From assembly GCF_002251735.1 (NCBI RefSeq), contig NZ_NOXS01000035.1, forward strand, positions 438,814 through 502,813: 64,000 bases of DNA, in the 5' to 3' direction. The notes under the pieces were generated by a model, which was not told the origin of the DNA, did not search any database, and saw only the letters and a list, made by a program, of their open reading frames with translations. Positions 27,309 through 36,419 of the stretch are shown piece after piece. This stretch comes from Elstera cyanobacteriorum (GTDB lineage Bacteria; Pseudomonadota; Alphaproteobacteria; Elsterales; Elsteraceae). Position 1 is the first letter of the stretch. Each line of letters opens with the position of its first letter. Position numbers and translations under genes: made by a program.

Positions 27309-28508
27309 ATGGCAAAACGTGCGATCATTTTGATGATGGATTCCTTTGGCATTGGCGCCGCGCCCGATGCCTGCCACTTCCAGGACCAGGGATCGAACAC
27401 CCTGGGGCATATTGCGTCCTGGTCGCTGGCAAAGCGTGGGCGGCCGCTGACTCTGCCAAATCTCGAAGCCTTGGGCCTGGGTGCTGCCGCGCGCGAGGCC
27501 ACGGGTTTTCTGCCCAGTGGGTTTTTACAGCAGGCCGATTTCACCGGTCTTTACGCCGCCGCCGCCGAACAATCGAAGGGCAAAGACACGCCGTCTGGCC
27601 ATTGGGAATTGGCGGGGGTGCCGGTGCTGTTCGACTGGGGCTATTTCCCGAAGACCGTGCCAAGCTTTCCGGCGGCGCTGACCGACGCGCTCATCGCCGA
27701 AGCCGGGCTGCCCGGCATTCTCGGCAATTGCCACGCCTCGGGCACGGAGATTATCGCGGAACTGGGGGATGCGCATGTCGCCAGCGGCAAGCCCATCATT
27801 TACACCTCAGCCGATTCGGTACTGCAAATCGCCGCGCACGAGGAAAGCTTTGGTCTCGACCGGCTCTATACGCTCTGCAAGATCGCCCGCAAGCTGGTCG
27901 ATGCTTATAATATCGGCCGCGTCATCGCCCGCCCCTTCACCGGGCGCAGCGGGGACTATCGCCGCACGCCGAACCGAAAGGATCTCGCCGTTCCGCCGCC
28001 CGCGCCGACGCTGCTGGATAAGCTGGTGGCGCGCGGCAGTCAGGTTCTAGCCGTCGGGAAGATCGGCGATATTTTCGCCCATCAAGGCATCAGCAGCGTG
28101 ACGAAGGCGGACGATAACGCCGGATTGTTCGATGCCACCCTGGCCGCGCTCGACCGCGCCGGGGACGGCGACCTGATCTTCACCAATTTCGTCGATTTCG
28201 ACCAATCCTTCGGCCATCGCCGCGACCCCGGCGGCTATGCCGATGCGCTGGAAGCCTTCGACGCCCGCCTGCCGGAGCTTCAGGCAAAACTTCAGCCGGG
28301 CGATCTGGCGCTGATTACCGCCGACCACGGCTGCGACCCCACGTGGATCGGCACTGATCATACGCGGGAGCAAGTGCCGCTGATCTTCTTCGGGCCTGGC
28401 CTTGCCACCGGCAACGGCGGGCGGCGCACCAGCTTTGCCGATGGTGGCCAGACGCTGGCCCATCACCTCGGCCTGCCGCCACTGGACGCCGGGCGTAGCT
28501 TGATCTGA
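27309..28508 (+). CDS. deoB: Phosphopentomutase
   Basis: Interconverts ribose or deoxyribose 1-phosphate and 5-phosphate in nucleoside salvage. The 399 residues show the alkaline-phosphatase-superfamily metal sites: [13 protein letters not shown] at the start, SGHWELAGV with the family's phospho-acceptor region just before, [29 protein letters not shown] and [11 protein letters not shown]. The length is typical. It stands alone here without other deo genes. Confidence 0.97.
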   Translation: MAKRAIILMMDSFGIGAAPDACHFQDQGSNTLGHIASWSLAKRGRPLTLPNLEALGLGAAAREATGFLPSGFLQQADFTGLYAAAAEQSKGKDTPSGHWELAGVPVLFDWGYFPKTVPSFPAALTDALIAEAGLPGILGNCHASGTEIIAELGDAHVASGKPIIYTSADSVLQIAAHEESFGLDRLYTLCKIARKLVDAYNIGRVIARPFTGRSGDYRRTPNRKDLAVPPPAPTLLDKLVARGSQVLAVGKIGDIFAHQGISSVTKADDNAGLFDATLAALDRAGDGDLIFTNFVDFDQSFGHRRDPGGYADALEAFDARLPELQAKLQPGDLALITADHGCDPTWIGTDHTREQVPLIFFGPGLATGNGGRRTSFADGGQTLAHHLGLPPLDAGRSLI

Positions 28509-28646
28509 TGGGCGGAAAAAAAATAGTCGTGCTGGGTGATCCGACCGCGGTCGGGCGGCGAACCCAGGGTAATGACAAGCGTGCGCGCCCCTATGGCCCC
28601 TCGGGCCTGCCATTTTTTACCCGCCGACGCGGTTTCGGCCCGGGCG

Positions 28647-29216
28647 ATGCGTGACGAGTCTGCCGCCGATTTTGCAACCCTGATGCGGCAGGTGGCCGAC
28701 CACGGCGACCGGGCGGCCTTCGCCAGCCTCTTCGCCCATTTCGGCCCCCGCTTAAAATCTTACCTGCTGCGTCTCGGGTCGCCCGATGCCGAGGCGGAGG
28801 ATTTATTGCAGGAGGTGATGGTCACGCTGTGGCGGAAAGCGGCGGATTTCGATCCGGCCCGCGCCTCCGTCAGCACGTGGCTGTTCACCATCGCCCGCAA
28901 TAAGCGAATCGACCGGCTGCGCCGCGACCGCCATATCGATTGGGATGCCGACGATCCGGCGCTAACCCCCGACGCGGCCATCGATCCGGCCCCGCGCGCC
29001 GATGATGCTTATGGGCTTGCACAACAAAGCGAAAAACTGCGCGCCGCCCTGGCGCTCTTGCCGCCGGAACAAGCCAGCCTACTTCAGATGGCATATTGGG
29101 ACGATCGATCGCACAGCGATATTGCGGCGGCGGAACAATTGCCGTTAGGAACCGTCAAATCGCGCATACGTCTGGCCTTGACCCGGCTGCGCGGTGTGCT
29201 GAAGGACAGTGAGTGA
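28647..29216 (+). CDS. rpoE: RpoE-type ECF sigma factor (ECF11, ChrR partner)
   Basis: An ECF sigma factor of about 189 residues. Region 2 (AFASLFAHFGPRLKSYLLRLG ... DLLQEVMVTLW ... WLFTIARNKRIDRLRRDRH) and region 4 (LLPPEQASLLQMAYWDDRSHSDIAAAEQLPLGTVKSRIRLALTRLRG) closely resemble Rhodobacter RpoE, which drives the singlet-oxygen response. The ATG at 28647 fits the family start; an in-frame ATG at 28572 would add 25 residues. A TGATCC, the -35 element of this sigma class, lies at 28538-28543, but I could not find its -10, so autoregulation is only suggested. It is co-translated with chrR. Confidence 0.9.
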   Translation: MRDESAADFATLMRQVADHGDRAAFASLFAHFGPRLKSYLLRLGSPDAEAEDLLQEVMVTLWRKAADFDPARASVSTWLFTIARNKRIDRLRRDRHIDWDADDPALTPDAAIDPAPRADDAYGLAQQSEKLRAALALLPPEQASLLQMAYWDDRSHSDIAAAEQLPLGTVKSRIRLALTRLRGVLKDSE

Positions 29217-29875
29217 TGCCGAGCTTCCACCCCCCCGAATCCATGCTGCTGGACTATGCCGCCGGGGCCCTGCCGGAAGCGGTTAGCCTAGTCATCGCCA
29301 CCCATCTAACCTATTGCCCGGAGTGCCGGGCCGAGGTCCGCCGCCTTGAAGCGGTTGGCGGCGCCATGCTGGACAGCCTGCCACCGACCGAGGTTTCGAG
29401 CAGCTTGGACGCGGTTTTCGCCAAGATCGATGCACCGCAACCGCCGCCCGTGCCGGATCGGTTGGGCGGGGAAGCCTGGATGCCGCGCCCGCTGCGCCGC
29501 TCGCTCGCCGCCGTCCCCACCCCACGCGGCACGACCCTGCCGTGGAAGCGCGTCACCGGTGCCCTGTCGGAAATTCGCCTGCCGACCCCCGGCAGCACGC
29601 CCACCAGCCGCACGCGACTGATGCGCATCAAGGCCGGGCAGGCAATGCCCGAACATACCCACGGCGGCACCGAATTTGTGCTGGTGTTGAAGGGCGGGTT
29701 CAGCGACCAACTCGGCCATTTCCTCCCCGGCGATCTCGCGATCTCCACCGACGCGCATGTCCATACGCCAAAAGCCGACGACGACGGCGATTGCGTCTGC
29801 CTTGCCGTGGTGGACGGCACGCTGAAACTGACCGGCCCGCTGGGTTGGGTGATGAATAGGTTTATTCAGTTTTAG
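29216..29875 (+). CDS. chrR: ChrR-type zinc anti-sigma factor with cupin domain
   Basis: The cytoplasmic anti-sigma partner of the RpoE above (219 residues). The N-terminal zinc-binding anti-sigma domain has all four expected ligands: His5, His30, Cys34 and Cys37 (HLTYCPEC). The C-terminal cupin domain (about residues 110-205) has RIKAGQAMPEHTHGGTEFVLVLKGGFSDQ and GHFLPGDL, a second metal site needed in Rhodobacter for release of the sigma factor under singlet oxygen. The ATG overlaps the rpoE stop (TGATG). A GTG one codon earlier is possible. Confidence 0.93.
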   Translation: MPSFHPPESMLLDYAAGALPEAVSLVIATHLTYCPECRAEVRRLEAVGGAMLDSLPPTEVSSSLDAVFAKIDAPQPPPVPDRLGGEAWMPRPLRRSLAAVPTPRGTTLPWKRVTGALSEIRLPTPGSTPTSRTRLMRIKAGQAMPEHTHGGTEFVLVLKGGFSDQLGHFLPGDLAISTDAHVHTPKADDDGDCVCLAVVDGTLKLTGPLGWVMNRFIQF

Positions 29876-29917
29876 CGGGGGCTTACAGTCGTCCAGCGCT
29901 TGCAATTGGACGACAAA

Positions 29918-30424
29918 ATGCCGATCCGCCCACTCACCTCCCTCCCTGCCGACAGCGACCTGTGCGCGCTAAGGTCTTCGGCTGATTTTTGGGATGCGTA
30001 TAGCACCCCCTTGGGCGACATCAGCCTGACACCGCTGGCCATTGCCCAGCACACCTTCGGCAAAACGCCCGCCTGGGTGAACGCGCTGCTGCATCTGCGT
30101 GACCGTCTGATCGCACTGGTCGGTATCCGCACGGTGGGGGCAATGACCATTGATCCGAGTAAACCGCTTGCAGCCTACCGAGTTGGCGACAAGTTGGCGA
30201 TCTTCAATATCTTTACTCTAAGCGATCGCGAGATTGTTCTGGGGATTAACGACACGCACCTTGATGTACGCGTCGCGCTTATCAAACCCGCCGACGCCCC
30301 GGGAACCTATGTAACGGCAACCGTCGTGAAGACCCATAATTGGCTCGGCAGGCTCTACATGGTGCCTGTTGCCCGAGTTCATCCGATTATCGTGAAGGCT
30401 ATGATGCGCAAGGCGCGGTTATAG
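29918..30424 (+). CDS. DUF2867-family protein
   Basis: A 168-residue soluble protein of unknown function. The pattern FWDAYSTPLGDISLTPLAIAQHTFGKTPAWVNALLHLRDRLIALVGIRT followed by DREIVLGINDTHLDVRVAL is that of DUF2867 proteins, which are small beta-rich proteins sometimes fused to SDR enzymes. No signal peptide is seen. I start it at the ATG at 29918. Its 3' end overlaps the convergent esterase gene by 6 bp. Confidence 0.75.
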   Translation: MPIRPLTSLPADSDLCALRSSADFWDAYSTPLGDISLTPLAIAQHTFGKTPAWVNALLHLRDRLIALVGIRTVGAMTIDPSKPLAAYRVGDKLAIFNIFTLSDREIVLGINDTHLDVRVALIKPADAPGTYVTATVVKTHNWLGRLYMVPVARVHPIIVKAMMRKARL

Positions 30425-31327
30425 ACCCGAGAAAAATCCCCACATCACATCCGTCGCGCGGATGGCTTGGCTCGGTGCTTCCCCCCGCGCCTTGGCGCCG
30501 CCGGGCCAGCTATGGCCGCCGTTTTCGGTGACGCAGAGCTGCACGGGCGCAGCGCCCTCCGACCGCGTGCAGGCGGCGCCCGAAAAGGTCAAGACCGGCT
30601 TAGCCACCCCTGCCCGATTGAGGCGCGTCCATTTTTCGATGGTTGCCGGAACCGACGTGAAATCGGTCACCAGATCGGCATTGACTGCGGCCGGTCCCCG
30701 CCCGCCCTTGAACAGCACATGATCGTCGTCGCGGGCGTGAATATGCAGCACCGCTACCGGGCGGGACGGCGCACAGGTTACAGTATTATCGGTTCCGGCC
30801 ACCGCCATAATGCCGCGCAGCAGCTCGGGCGCCTCGCACGCCAGCCGATAGGCCATCATGCCGCCGTTTGATAGACCGATGGCGAACACCCGTTTCCGGT
30901 CAATCGACGCCTGGGCGGCGAACGTCTCGATCACTTGGCGCAAAAAGCCAACGTCATCGCTATTGCGGTCGCGCGCGGCGCCGCAGCAACGCCCGGCATT
31001 CCAGGTGGCGAATTTACCGAAGTGCAGGCGGCTATAGCCATTGGGAAAGGCAACCACAAACCCCGCCCGGTCGGCCTTGCTGATCAGACCGAAGAGATCG
31101 TCCCGCGCCATCCGCTCCATATCGCCGCCACCGCCGTGCAGGGCGATGACAAGCGGCAGCGCCGCCCCCTGTTTTGCGGCGGGCGGAACATGCAGCAGAT
31201 AGGCCCGCTCCATCCCCTGAACGGTCAAGGCCCCGCGATAATCGCCCGGTCGGTCGAACCGTTCCGCAGCCTGGGCCGCCAGACTGACGCCCAGCGCAAC
31301 CAGCAGCGCTACCCCCCACCGCCCCAT
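30419..31327 (-). CDS. Secreted PHB depolymerase/feruloyl esterase-like hydrolase (LpqC type)
   Basis: An exported alpha/beta-hydrolase of 302 residues with a signal peptide (MGRWGVALLVALGVSLAAQA). It has the oxyanion HGGGGDME at residues 64-71, GWNAGRCC-like ATWNAGRCCG typical of the LpqC/esterase PHB group, the nucleophile Ser153 in GLSNGGMMAYRLA, and the late histidine in NGGHSWPGG. Family members cleave short polyhydroxybutyrate chains, feruloyl esters or related substrates. The ATG at 31327 was preferred because it places the signal correctly. Confidence 0.88.
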   Translation of the reverse strand: MGRWGVALLVALGVSLAAQAAERFDRPGDYRGALTVQGMERAYLLHVPPAAKQGAALPLVIALHGGGGDMERMARDDLFGLISKADRAGFVVAFPNGYSRLHFGKFATWNAGRCCGAARDRNSDDVGFLRQVIETFAAQASIDRKRVFAIGLSNGGMMAYRLACEAPELLRGIMAVAGTDNTVTCAPSRPVAVLHIHARDDDHVLFKGGRGPAAVNADLVTDFTSVPATIEKWTRLNRAGVAKPVLTFSGAACTRSEGAAPVQLCVTENGGHSWPGGAKARGEAPSQAIRATDVMWGFFSGL

Positions 31328-31443
31328 GGCAGCCCCCGTTTGCTGTGACACCGGAGTGTGCCGACGCCGCGCCCCTCCGGCAACTGGGGGCTTTGCCGTT
31401 GGGGGCTTGCCTCCCCCGCGCGGCCCTGCCAGTCTGCGCCCCT

Positions 31444-32706
31444 ATGAGCACCGCCGTCGATGCCGCCGTTGCGGCCCAGTATGAAGCCCTGCCCTATCCC
31501 CACCGCGACCCGCGCGACGAGCGCAAGCGGCTGATTATCGGCTCGCCCTCGCATCTTCAGGAGATCGAGGAAAAAGTGTTCGGCGGGCGCTGGCCCGACC
31601 GGCCCGTGCGCATTCTGATTGCGGGCGGCGGATCCGGCGATGCCGTAACCATGCTGGCGCAGCAATTGGCCTGGGCCGGACGGGCGGCGGCGATCACCTA
31701 TCTCGATCCCTCCCACGCGGCGCGGGCGGTGGCCGAAGCGCGAATCGCCGCGCGCGGTCTCGATGCCCCCGGCCCGGTAACGGTGCGGTTTGAAACTGGC
31801 TCGTTGCTCGACCTGCCCTCCGCCGGGCACGCGCCCTTTGATTACATCGACTGTTGCGGCGTGCTGCATCATCTCGACGATCCCGATACCGGGCTTTCTG
31901 CCTTAACCCGCGTACTGGCCCCCCAGGGCGGCATTGGTCTGATGCTCTATGGTCATTACGGGCGGCGCGGCGTTTACGATGTGCAGGCCATTCTGCGCAC
32001 CCTTGCCGCCGTTGGGTCACCGAAGGAGCGGGTGGCCCAAGCCAAGCGCGTGCTGAATCAACTGCCGCCGACCAATTGGCTGCGGCGCAATGGCGTGATC
32101 CGCGATCACCTCGACGGCGGCGACGCCGGGCTGTTTGATCTGCTGCTGCACGCCCGTGACCGGGCCTATACTGTGCCGGACTGGTTCGCCTTCGTCGCCC
32201 GCGCCGGGCTGCGCCATGCCGATTGGGTGGAACCGGCGCGCTACCGTTTAGCGACCTATGTGACCGATCCCGCTGTGCTCAAACGGGCGGAAGGCTTGTC
32301 CCCTGAAGCCGAAGCCGCCCTGGCCGAACAAATCGCCGGGAATCTGGCTCGCCACGCCGGGTATCTGGTCCGCGTCGATAACCCGGTGGCGCCGCCGCCG
32401 CCGGGCGATCCCGACGCTATTCCCGCTTATAAAGATATCGACCCGCAACGGCTGTTGGCGGCGATGGACCGGGGCGGACGCCTGACCGTGGGGCAGGAGG
32501 GGCTGGACATCGCCCTCGCCCTGCCGACCATCGCCCCCGCCCTGCTGCCGCGCATCGACGGGCAGAAGCCGTGGCGGGTTTTGCTGGCGGAGGTAAAGGC
32601 CCTGCGCAAAGACCTGACGGACGATACGCTCGCCCGCGCAGGCGAGCAGACCGCCCGGCTGCTCGGCGGAATCGGACGGCTAACGCAACGCTATCCGGCG
32701 CCTTGA
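31444..32706 (+). CDS. Class I SAM-dependent methyltransferase
   Basis: A cytoplasmic methyltransferase of 420 residues. It starts AAVAAQYEALPYPHRDPRDE, a pattern of a bacterial group whose substrate is unknown, then has the SAM-binding motif I VRILIAGGGSGDAVTMLA near residue 60 and the later motif DYIDCCGVLHHLDDP. A long C-terminal extension (about 200 residues) has no recognised domain and includes a proline-rich patch (APPPPGDPD). It could act on a protein or small molecule; context does not help. Confidence 0.82.
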   Translation: MSTAVDAAVAAQYEALPYPHRDPRDERKRLIIGSPSHLQEIEEKVFGGRWPDRPVRILIAGGGSGDAVTMLAQQLAWAGRAAAITYLDPSHAARAVAEARIAARGLDAPGPVTVRFETGSLLDLPSAGHAPFDYIDCCGVLHHLDDPDTGLSALTRVLAPQGGIGLMLYGHYGRRGVYDVQAILRTLAAVGSPKERVAQAKRVLNQLPPTNWLRRNGVIRDHLDGGDAGLFDLLLHARDRAYTVPDWFAFVARAGLRHADWVEPARYRLATYVTDPAVLKRAEGLSPEAEAALAEQIAGNLARHAGYLVRVDNPVAPPPPGDPDAIPAYKDIDPQRLLAAMDRGGRLTVGQEGLDIALALPTIAPALLPRIDGQKPWRVLLAEVKALRKDLTDDTLARAGEQTARLLGGIGRLTQRYPAP

Positions 32707-32755
32707 TCCGCTGAAACGCCCCGCTGGCCTTGCACCGGCTTCGCGCTGCCGCCTA

Positions 32756-34201
32756 TTGTTGGGGGAGGATCAGCAGCAAACGGTGCACAGCGCGGTGGCG
32801 ATACTCGGTTCAACCCAAAGGCGCCCCTTCCCTGCGCTGTTTCGCGGTCTCATTGGCATTTTCCTAGCGGCCTCGGTTCTTCTCCCCGCAGCCCCCCACG
32901 CCGCCGACCCGGTGCGCTTTTGCGTCGATCCCGACTGGCCGCCCTATGAGGTTATCGCCCGCAATGGCACCCACGAAGGCATAGCCGCCGACCTGCTGAC
33001 GCTTGCGGCAAACCGGGCGGGCGTGACGCTCCAGCTCTTCCCAACGAAAGATTGGGACGACAGTATCGCCGCTTCGCAGCGCGGCGACTGCCAGATGCTC
33101 AGCTTCCTCAACCAAACGCCGAAGCGCGATGAATGGCTGATCTTCACCGAGCCGCTGTTTATCGATCCCAATGTCATCATCACGCGGGAAGAACATCCGT
33201 TCATCGCTGATCTTGCCGCAGAAACCGGCAAAACCATCGCGTTACCGCGCGGCACGTCCATCGAAGAACGGGTGCGCCGCGATTTCCCTGGCCTTGCCAT
33301 CGTCACGACCGGCAGCGAGGCAGAAGCCTTCGCCTTGGTCTCGAACCGCAAGGCGGATTTGACCATCCGCTCGCTAACCGTCGCGGTTTACACGATCAAG
33401 AAGGAAGGCTGGTTCAACCTCAAGGTCTCCGGCCAAATCCCCGGCTATCAGAATGAACTGCGCGTCGGCGTGCGCAAGGACCGGCCCGACCTGCGCGATC
33501 AGTTGAACCAAGGTATTGCCACCCTGACCCCGCAGGAACGCCAGAGCATTACCAATCAGCACGTGTCGATCAACGTGCAAACGGCCATCGACTACCGGCT
33601 GTTGATCAATGTCGTCATCGGGTTTTCGGTGCTGCTGCTGTCGAACCTGATTTGGGCGATCAAACTGCGGCGGGTGAATAAGCAGTTGCTGCGCGCCTCG
33701 CAGACCGACCGGCTGACCGGGCTTTACAATCGCGCCGCCCTGGATGAACTGCTGAGCAAGGAAATCGAACGCTCCGAACGCTATGGCCGGACCCTATCGG
33801 TCGTCTTGATCGACCTAGATCAGTTCAAGCGCGTGAATGATGAACGCGGGCATCTTGTCGGCGACCGAGTGTTGATCGCCTTTGCCGATGTGCTGCGCGC
33901 GACGCTGCGCAATTACGATACGGCCGGCCGTTGGGGGGGCGAGGAGTTCCTGATCCTGTGCCCGGAAACCAATGCCGAGCAGGCGCGCGTTGTCGCGGAA
34001 CGGATTTGCGCCGCAACCCGCGTTCACCCGTTCGAAACCGGTTGGCGCCAGACGGTCAGCGTTGGATTTGCCGAACTGCGCCCGCGCGATAGTATCGACA
34101 CGCTGCTGCGCCGTGCCGATGAGGCGCTCTACCAAGCGAAAAACAGTGGGCGCGACCGGGTTTGCGGCAGCATCCCCAGCCCCGCCGCTGTCATTCTATA
34201 G
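32756..34201 (+). CDS. Diguanylate cyclase with periplasmic SBP_bac_3 sensor domain
   Basis: A c-di-GMP synthase that senses a small ligand. After an N-terminal hydrophobic signal/anchor (GLIGIFLAASVLLPAAPHAA), the periplasmic part is an amino-acid-binding-protein-like domain (VRFCVDPDWPPYEVIARNGTHEGIAADLLTLAA ... LPRGTSIEERVRRDFPGLAIV). One membrane segment follows (LLINVVIGFSVLLLSNLIWAI, about residues 283-303), then a GGDEF domain with LTGLYNRAALDELL, DLDQFKRVND and an intact GGEEF active site. The start is uncertain: no ATG exists before the signal; TTG at 32756 or GTG at 32783 are candidates. Confidence 0.9.
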   Translation: MLGEDQQQTVHSAVAILGSTQRRPFPALFRGLIGIFLAASVLLPAAPHAADPVRFCVDPDWPPYEVIARNGTHEGIAADLLTLAANRAGVTLQLFPTKDWDDSIAASQRGDCQMLSFLNQTPKRDEWLIFTEPLFIDPNVIITREEHPFIADLAAETGKTIALPRGTSIEERVRRDFPGLAIVTTGSEAEAFALVSNRKADLTIRSLTVAVYTIKKEGWFNLKVSGQIPGYQNELRVGVRKDRPDLRDQLNQGIATLTPQERQSITNQHVSINVQTAIDYRLLINVVIGFSVLLLSNLIWAIKLRRVNKQLLRASQTDRLTGLYNRAALDELLSKEIERSERYGRTLSVVLIDLDQFKRVNDERGHLVGDRVLIAFADVLRATLRNYDTAGRWGGEEFLILCPETNAEQARVVAERICAATRVHPFETGWRQTVSVGFAELRPRDSIDTLLRRADEALYQAKNSGRDRVCGSIPSPAAVIL

Positions 34202-34556
34202 CGGCCGCTTCAGCATCCGTGAACAGGCGGGATCGGGTTAGGAAGCGTTTCTCCCGCCCGTTTTCTAACGAAAACATTCCGCCGCGCCCCGGCACAACAT
34301 CAATGATCAACTGGGTATGGCGCCAATAGTCGAACTGGGCGGCGCTCATATAGAACGGCGCGCCACCGATTTCCCCCAGCAGCACATCGGCATCGCCGAT
34401 CATGAAATCGCTCACGGCGTAGCACATTGGCGATGAACCGTCACAGCAGCCGCCCGACTGGTGAAACAGCAGCGCGCCATAGTCACGGCGCAACTCGGCG
34501 ATCAGATCCAGCGCCGCATCGGTTGCAATGACGCGGCGAGTATCGAGGTTGGACAT
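34191..34556 (-). CDS. DUF779 protein, aldehyde dehydrogenase partner
   Basis: A 121-residue DUF779 protein, a small cytoplasmic family regularly found beside acetaldehyde dehydrogenase genes and of unknown biochemical role. The cysteine-rich segment HQSGGCCDGSSPMCY (about residues 32-46) is the family's most conserved part and may bind a metal (inference). It lies downstream of the aldehyde dehydrogenase, past a terminator and a palindromic repeat, with a GGAGGGG ribosome-binding site. Its 3' end overlaps the convergent cyclase gene by 11 bp. Confidence 0.88.
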   Translation of the reverse strand: MSNLDTRRVIATDAALDLIAELRRDYGALLFHQSGGCCDGSSPMCYAVSDFMIGDADVLLGEIGGAPFYMSAAQFDYWRHTQLIIDVVPGRGGMFSLENGREKRFLTRSRLFTDAEAAAIE

Positions 34557-34574
34557 AGCACCCCTCCGAAAGCC

Positions 34575-34606
34575 CCGTCCTCAAGTAGGCCAAAGGCCGA
34601 TAGGAC
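34575..34606 (-). repeat. Palindromic dispersed repeat, copy identical to 63182-63213
   Basis: On the minus strand this 32-bp stretch begins GTCCTATCGGCCTTTGGCC and ends GAGGACGG; all 32 bases match 63182-63213 on the plus strand. It can fold (GTCCT with AGGAC outside, GGCC with GGCC inside). It sits in the leader of the DUF779 gene, a few bases before its ribosome-binding site and just after the terminator of the aldehyde dehydrogenase. Confidence 0.9.
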
Positions 34607-34611
34607 GAACT

Positions 34612-34637
34612 AAAAAAAGGGCGAGCCAAGCTCGCCC
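34612..34637 (-). terminator. Rho-independent terminator after the aldehyde dehydrogenase
   Basis: A 7-bp stem (34619-34625 with 34631-34637, arm GGGCGAG) with a 5-nt loop is followed on the minus strand by seven T. It should end most transcripts from the aldehyde dehydrogenase promoter before DUF779. Confidence 0.88.
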
Positions 34638-34691
34638 CAAGGTTGGGAGGCAAAACGCGTTCTTGCTCAGCAACAACCCTTTAAAGGGGGA

Positions 34692-36218
34692 TTAGAAGAA
34701 GCCAAGCTTCTTCGGGCTGTAGCTGACCAGCAGGTTCTTGGTCTGCTGGTAATGATCGAGCATCATCTTATGGGTTTCGCGCCCAATGCCCGATTGCTTG
34801 TACCCACCGAAGGCCGCATGGGCCGGGTAGGCATGGTAGCAGTTGGTCCAGACGCGCCCGGCCTGGATAGCCCGGCCGAAGCGATAGGCCTTGCTGCCGT
34901 CGCGCGTCCACACCCCGGCCCCAAGGCCGTAAAGCGTATCATTGGCAACATGCAGCGCTTCGGCATCGTCTTTGAAGGTGGTAACGGAGACGACCGGGCC
35001 AAAGATTTCTTCTTGGAAAATCCGCATTTTATTATGACCGCGGAACACGGTCGGCTGCACGTAATAGCCGCCTGCAAGCTCGCCCGGCAGCAGGTTTCGC
35101 CCGCCCCCGGCCAGCACTTCCGCGCCTTCCTGACGACCGATGTCAATGTAGGACAGGATCTTTTCGAGCTGCTCGCCGGAAGCCTGCGCGCCGATCATCG
35201 TCGCTGGGTTCAGCGGATCACCTTGGATGACGGCGGCAACACGGGCCAGGGCCTTTTCCATGAACTTGTCGTAGATCTTCTCATGGACCAGCGCGCGGCT
35301 GGGGCAGGTGCAAACCTCGCCCTGATTGAGCGCGAACATGACGAAGCCTTCGATGGCCTTATCGAAGAAGTCATCGTCTTCCATTGCCACATCTTGGAAG
35401 AAGATATTCGGCGACTTACCGCCCAATTCCAGCGTCACCGGAATGAGGTTCTGGCTGGCGTACTGCATGATCAGCCGCCCAGTGGTGGTTTCCCCGGTGA
35501 AAGCGATCTTCGCAATGCGCGGGCTGGACGCGAGCGGCTTACCCGCTTCAAGACCAAAACCATTGACGATATTCAGTACGCCCGGCGGCAGAATATCGGC
35601 GATCAGTTCGGCCAGAACCAGGATGGAGGCCGGGGTCTGTTCGGCGGGCTTCAGCACGATGCAGTTCCCGGCGGCCAGCGCCGGAGCAACCTTCCAGGCC
35701 GCCATGAGGATCGGAAAATTCCACGGGATGATCTGGCCCACAACGCCCAGCGGCTCGTGGAAATGATAGGCGATCGTATCGTGATCGACCTCACCAATGC
35801 TGCCTTCCTGCGCCCGGATCGCCCCGGCGAAATAGCGGAAATGGTCAATCGCCAGCGGAATATCGGCCGCCGTGGTTTCGCGGATCGGCTTGCCGTTATC
35901 CCAGGTTTCGGCCCGGGCGAGCAGGTCGAGGTTCTGCTCCATCCGGTCGGCGATCCGGTTCAGGACCAACGCGCGTTCAGCAGCGCTGGCCCGGCCCCAG
36001 GCGTCTTTCGCCGCATGGGCTGCGTCGAGCGCCAGTTCGATATCTTCCTTTTGGGACCGGGCAACCTCGGTGATCTTCTTACCCGTGACCGGCGAGATAT
36101 TATCGAAATATTGGCCCCCAACGGGCTTTACCCATTGGCCACCGATGAAATTCTGATACTGCGTCTTGAACGGTAGCTGGTTTTGCGCTGTCAGGGACTG
36201 CGGTGATTCCATGTTCAT
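34692..36218 (-). CDS. NAD-dependent (acet)aldehyde dehydrogenase, ExaC/AcoD type
   Basis: Oxidises acetaldehyde or similar aldehydes to acids with NAD+. The 508 residues match the ExaC/AcoD clade: the opening [22 protein letters not shown], the coenzyme-binding [23 protein letters not shown], the glutamate motif [12 protein letters not shown] and the catalytic cysteine in [14 protein letters not shown], where the CTCPSR wording is typical of this clade. The ATG at 36218 has a GGAGG 7 nt upstream. A DUF779 gene downstream and a divergent AcoR-type activator upstream support a role in ethanol or acetoin use. A sigma54 promoter lies just upstream. Confidence 0.95.
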   Translation of the reverse strand: MNMESPQSLTAQNQLPFKTQYQNFIGGQWVKPVGGQYFDNISPVTGKKITEVARSQKEDIELALDAAHAAKDAWGRASAAERALVLNRIADRMEQNLDLLARAETWDNGKPIRETTAADIPLAIDHFRYFAGAIRAQEGSIGEVDHDTIAYHFHEPLGVVGQIIPWNFPILMAAWKVAPALAAGNCIVLKPAEQTPASILVLAELIADILPPGVLNIVNGFGLEAGKPLASSPRIAKIAFTGETTTGRLIMQYASQNLIPVTLELGGKSPNIFFQDVAMEDDDFFDKAIEGFVMFALNQGEVCTCPSRALVHEKIYDKFMEKALARVAAVIQGDPLNPATMIGAQASGEQLEKILSYIDIGRQEGAEVLAGGGRNLLPGELAGGYYVQPTVFRGHNKMRIFQEEIFGPVVSVTTFKDDAEALHVANDTLYGLGAGVWTRDGSKAYRFGRAIQAGRVWTNCYHAYPAHAAFGGYKQSGIGRETHKMMLDHYQQTKNLLVSYSPKKLGFF

Positions 36219-36258
36219 TTGATTTCCTCCCGGTTTTTAGTATGAACGCAACCGCATT

Positions 36259-36275
36259 AGCAGGGCGTGTGCCAA
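36259..36275 (-). promoter_or_regulatory. Sigma54 promoter of the aldehyde dehydrogenase gene
   Basis: On the minus strand the sequence TTGGCACACGCCCTGCT has GG and GC spaced by exactly 10 nt, matching the -24/-12 pattern TGGCAC-N5-TTGC with one mismatch in the -12 box (CTGC). Transcription would start about 30 nt before the ATG. The adjacent gene encodes a sigma54 activator. Confidence 0.75.
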
Positions 36276-36419
36276 CCAAGGGCGTCGCCTCGACAAAAAA
36301 GATCAACTCTTTGAGTTTATTTGAAATATTTCTTTGTCCTGACGGTATCGCCACGCCCCTGGACGCCGAAGCCTTTGCCGCGCTAAAGTTCCGCCATAAT
36401 AAAAAGGGGCATCGCGCAC

